Positions 6,630 to 8,925 of a stretch of DNA of 8,925 bases are shown piece by piece. Source of the stretch: Planctomycetota bacterium (GTDB lineage: Bacteria > Planctomycetota > UBA1135 > GCA-002686595). The first letter of the stretch is position 1. Each line of letters starts with the position of its first letter. Under the pieces are notes generated by a model that was given only the letters and a program-made list of their open reading frames with translations, ran no database searches and was not told the origin of the DNA. A program made the position numbers and the translations under genes. Location of the stretch: the NCBI GenBank assembly GCA_029212955.1, contig JARGOW010000117.1, positions 1-8,925 on the forward strand, written 5' to 3'.

Positions 6630-7313
6630 ATGAATCAACCCAAGACATTAGTCAGTGCACTCCTCATTTCTTCATTGGCTTTGATGCCTACAGGCTGCCA
6701 AGCCATTAAGGATAGTGGCACGAGTGCAATATTGGCCGTGAGTGCCGGTGCCGCGACGTTCGCCATTCTTGACAAGAATGGAAGCAAGAACTCTAAGGAG
6801 TGGGCTGCAGCGGTCGCCGTTGGAACCTTCGTGGTCAGCGAATGGGTCCAGAATGAGTTGGAAGAGCGGCGGGCAAAGCACGAAAGCGAGTCGGAGTTCT
6901 TGGACTCTGAGATCGCGATCGCCGAAGAGAGCATTGGCGTTCGGCAATCGGAGCTAGATGCAAACAAGGAGCTGCTAGCCAAGTATCGAAACAAAGTGGA
7001 CTCACTGGAGCGCCAGGAAGTTCGCAACGAAGCGCACCGCGTTGAGACCGAGAAAGCTCTTGCTGAGGTCCGAGCCACAGTCGCCAAGCTGGATGCGGAC
7101 AGGGCGATTATCGAAAAGGAAATCGAGATCTACAGCCAAGCTGCTGAATCCTCGAAAGCGATCGCGGACGCATCGGTTACGGAAGAAGAGCTCGCACAGC
7201 GCCGAACGACTTTGATCGCAAAGCGCGACGAGAGATTGGCCCAATACAAGCTGCTCGTAGCTGACATTGAGGAAACGACCTTGCTCGGCGAGCGCCTTGC
7301 CGTTCTTCGCTAG
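6630..7313 (+). CDS. Coiled-coil lipoprotein with a hydrophobic hairpin
   Basis: This 227-residue protein begins with a signal peptide (residues 1-22) ending LMPTGC. Cys23 is the likely lipidated residue, although Pro at -3 makes the lipobox atypical. Gln follows the Cys, which under the E. coli Lol rule favours the outer membrane. Two Ala/Gly-rich hydrophobic stretches (about 32-48 and 57-73), separated by a polar turn, may form a membrane hairpin like glycine-zipper lipoproteins. The rest (about 75-225) is a highly charged coiled coil with no Cys. No known family is recognised. ATG 6630 is chosen over TTG 6624; neither has a clear ribosome-binding site. The 55-base gap before it contains a C-run but no obvious terminator. 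A periplasmic spacer or outer-membrane anchor for the motor is inferred from context. Confidence 0.7.
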   Translation: MNQPKTLVSALLISSLALMPTGCQAIKDSGTSAILAVSAGAATFAILDKNGSKNSKEWAAAVAVGTFVVSEWVQNELEERRAKHESESEFLDSEIAIAEESIGVRQSELDANKELLAKYRNKVDSLERQEVRNEAHRVETEKALAEVRATVAKLDADRAIIEKEIEIYSQAAESSKAIADASVTEEELAQRRTTLIAKRDERLAQYKLLVADIEETTLLGERLAVLR

Positions 7314-7334
7314 ATCCGATGGAAACAAACTATC

Positions 7335-7340
7335 AAGAGG
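7335..7340 (+). promoter_or_regulatory. Ribosome-binding site AAGAGG
   Basis: AAGAGG lies five bases before ATG 7346. It is the clearest Shine-Dalgarno sequence in the window. It selects 7346 over the in-frame ATG at 7319, which would put a polar segment in front of the signal peptide, and over ATG 7352. Confidence 0.6.
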
Positions 7341-7345
7341 AACAA

Positions 7346-7834
7346 ATGGCCATGAAGCGGGTTATTGTTGCTGGTATCGTGGCCCTGTTCCTTTTGAGTG
7401 GTTGCGTGAATAAGGAACTGGCACGGCTCAAGCGCGAAAACGCGATCAAACGAGCCTATCTGGCAGACTTAGGAGAGCAGCTATCGCGGCTTGACGAAGA
7501 GTTGGTACGGCAGCAGGCCGTACTGGAGGTGAGCCGGGAGCGTATGGATGAGGCGTATCGCGTAAACCGGATGTCCCGTGAAGATCGGGACAGGAACAAG
7601 CTCACGATGGCGGAAAATTCCGCAGCTGCTGCAAATCTGAGGAGCTTGATCGCGGCGAAGCAAATAGAGGCGCGACGATTGAAGGGCATACCCGAGATCA
7701 ATGAAAAGCAACACAGGCGGAATCAGGCGATAGCGAAGGAGATCAGTGACCTTCGGAATCAAATGAATGTCCTGAACACTTCCATCAAGCGCAATGCCGA
7801 AAGGCGCGCTGCCCAATATGGTGCGACAAAATGA
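7346..7834 (+). CDS. Small coiled-coil lipoprotein
   Basis: This 162-residue protein has a textbook lipoprotein signal peptide: basic start (MAMKR), hydrophobic core, and lipobox LLSGC with Cys20. Val follows the Cys, so retention by an Asp at +2 is not indicated and outer-membrane placement is likely by the E. coli rule. The whole mature part (about 22-155) is predicted helical and rich in Arg, Lys, Glu, Ala and Leu, consistent with a coiled coil. It has no other Cys and no recognised family. It follows the first lipoprotein after 32 bases and overlaps the next gene by four bases (ATGA, 7831-7834). The two lipoproteins share an architecture, but I see no clear sequence similarity between them. 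A structural role in the periplasm is inferred. Confidence 0.75.
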   Translation: MAMKRVIVAGIVALFLLSGCVNKELARLKRENAIKRAYLADLGEQLSRLDEELVRQQAVLEVSRERMDEAYRVNRMSREDRDRNKLTMAENSAAAANLRSLIAAKQIEARRLKGIPEINEKQHRRNQAIAKEISDLRNQMNVLNTSIKRNAERRAAQYGATK

Positions 7835-8925
7835 AAAACAATGTAGGGCGTAGTTCAGTGGCTTTGGTCGCCGGCATGTCGGTCATGGGCCTATTTTTTG
7901 GGCTGGCTCTTCTGGTGATCGTGGTGCGGCCAGACGTTATCCGGAACGCATGGGCAAGCCTCCTCGATGGACCGACTAGTTCCGAAACGGCCCAGGCCGC
8001 CGATAGAGAAGCCATCCAGGATCCAAAGGGCGGTCAGGCAGAGTCTCTTAACTCGGAACCGATCCCAGCTTCCGAAATGGAGGAGTTGCTCCTGGGCGAA
8101 GACCTCGAAGTCGAGCCTTCAACGGATGAAGAAATTGCGGCTTGGATTGACAACATAGCGGGCCACCCCGATGACATCTCGTTACCTCGAGGCATCCTTG
8201 GATCTTCTGACGAAGTGCTCTCTGCGATGAATGCACTGGAGATCAAAGCATTCTTAGAGGATCCTGAAGTCCAAGACTTCTTGTCGCGAAAGCAGGATCA
8301 GCCACGGTTCACTTTTGCTGTTGGGCGTGCGGCCATGTTTGGTGGTTACAGCACGTTCGCCAAGGGATTGCTCGAGGAGGCCTCTGCCAATGGTTCGGGG
8401 GGAGCCAGTGCCTATCTCGCAGATCCCAGCTTTGGAGCTTCGACTCAGGAGGCAATTCGACTCTATGAGGAGGCGATTGCCCGAAACTTTGCCCCCGCCA
8501 AAAATTGGCTTTCGGAGCTGCAGGCCGGTGAGCAAGAGCGGGGAGGCAACATGGATCCCATACCCGAGTTGGTGGAGGAGGAGGAGAATCTGGATCCTAC
8601 TCCAAAGCCCAAGCAGTTCAAATACGAGGATTTTCAGCAACCAGGGATAATCAAAGCGCTCCATACCGGAGATCTAGCGGCCTTGGACCAAATTGGAGCG
8701 CGCAACTCGATGATCTACATCGGCAAGCTACAGGAAGGTCTAGTGGACCCGTCCATGCTGATCCACCTGAGTCCCGAAGGGGGCAGGCGTTTCTTCGCAA
8801 TGCTGGACCCCACCCTTTCTGCAAACGTTGGCATGGCCTCCATCAGTGATCTCCAGATCGTCAAAGAGCAAATGCACCTGACTGGAGGCGTGCTGACCAC
8901 GATGCTTGAGGAGTATTCAAAAGGA
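7831..8925 (+). CDS. Membrane-anchored periplasmic protein with Sel1-like repeats, partial
   Basis: The frame stays open for 365 codons to the window edge, so the C-terminus is missing. An N-terminal membrane helix (about 10-33) is followed by an acidic linker (about 50-105). Residues about 160-231 look like two Sel1/TPR-type helical repeats. One is AVGRAAMFGGY, then LLEEASANG, then GASAYLA. The other is EAIRLYEEAIARNFAPAKNWL, with the usual Ala/Gly spacing of Sel1 repeats. An acidic, Pro-containing linker (about 240-262) leads to a further helical region (270-365) that I do not recognise. No Cys is seen. Sel1-like repeats usually bind other proteins, so a scaffold role in the periplasm is inferred. 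ATG 7831 overlaps the previous stop (ATGA), pointing to translational coupling in the same operon. Confidence 0.75.
   Translation, partial: MKNNVGRSSVALVAGMSVMGLFFGLALLVIVVRPDVIRNAWASLLDGPTSSETAQAADREAIQDPKGGQAESLNSEPIPASEMEELLLGEDLEVEPSTDEEIAAWIDNIAGHPDDISLPRGILGSSDEVLSAMNALEIKAFLEDPEVQDFLSRKQDQPRFTFAVGRAAMFGGYSTFAKGLLEEASANGSGGASAYLADPSFGASTQEAIRLYEEAIARNFAPAKNWLSELQAGEQERGGNMDPIPELVEEEENLDPTPKPKQFKYEDFQQPGIIKALHTGDLAALDQIGARNSMIYIGKLQEGLVDPSMLIHLSPEGGRRFFAMLDPTLSANVGMASISDLQIVKEQMHLTGGVLTTMLEEYSKG

Overview
This 8.9 kb window comes from a Gram-negative (two-membrane) bacterium with fairly GC-rich DNA. The evidence is two lipoprotein signal peptides, a MotA/TolQ-type proton channel, several single-pass proteins with large periplasmic parts, and a gene of the E. 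coli YaaW family. Nothing here fixes the lineage. Most start codons lack a clear Shine-Dalgarno sequence, and beta-sandwich 'carboxypeptidase regulatory-like' surface proteins are present. This would fit Planctomycetota, Myxococcota or some Gammaproteobacteria, but that is only an impression. I see no RNA gene, insertion sequence or CRISPR array.

Left part (1-3463), a mixed chromosomal region. It opens with the last 46 codons of a beta-sandwich protein. Next come a YaaW/UPF0174-family gene (368-1144, +) and a convergent NAD(P)H-dependent FMN reductase (1187-1711, -). A perfect 17-bp inverted repeat lies at their meeting point, inside the end of the first gene. Then follows a 512-residue membrane-anchored protein (1925-3463, +) with three PGxY-type beta-sandwich units. 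Its last 39 residues align without gaps to the truncated protein at the window start, so the two are probably paralogues.

Right part (3689-8925, running off the end), the most interesting region: a tight same-strand operon of at least six genes that looks like an envelope-spanning, proton-driven machine. In order they are: (1) a MotA/TolQ/ExbB-like channel subunit; (2) a MotB/TolR-like subunit whose membrane helix carries the expected Asp, followed by a long coiled coil and, in place of the usual OmpA peptidoglycan-binding domain, a periplasmic von Willebrand factor A (VWA) domain with an intact DxSxS metal site; (3) a TonB/TolA-like protein with one membrane helix, a Pro-Lys-Glu linker and a helical C-terminal domain; (4) and (5) two coiled-coil lipoproteins; (6) a membrane-anchored periplasmic protein with Sel1-like repeats, cut by the window edge. 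Two junctions are ATGA stop/start overlaps (4594 and 7831).

The inferred logic is that channel and rotor/plug (1+2) harvest the proton gradient, while the VWA domain, the TonB-like rod, the lipoproteins and the repeat protein carry force or signal across the periplasm. This resembles in outline the Zorya defence motor (ZorA-ZorB), ExbB-ExbD-TonB and the Agl-Glt gliding machine, but matches none of them. Its function cannot be read from the sequence.
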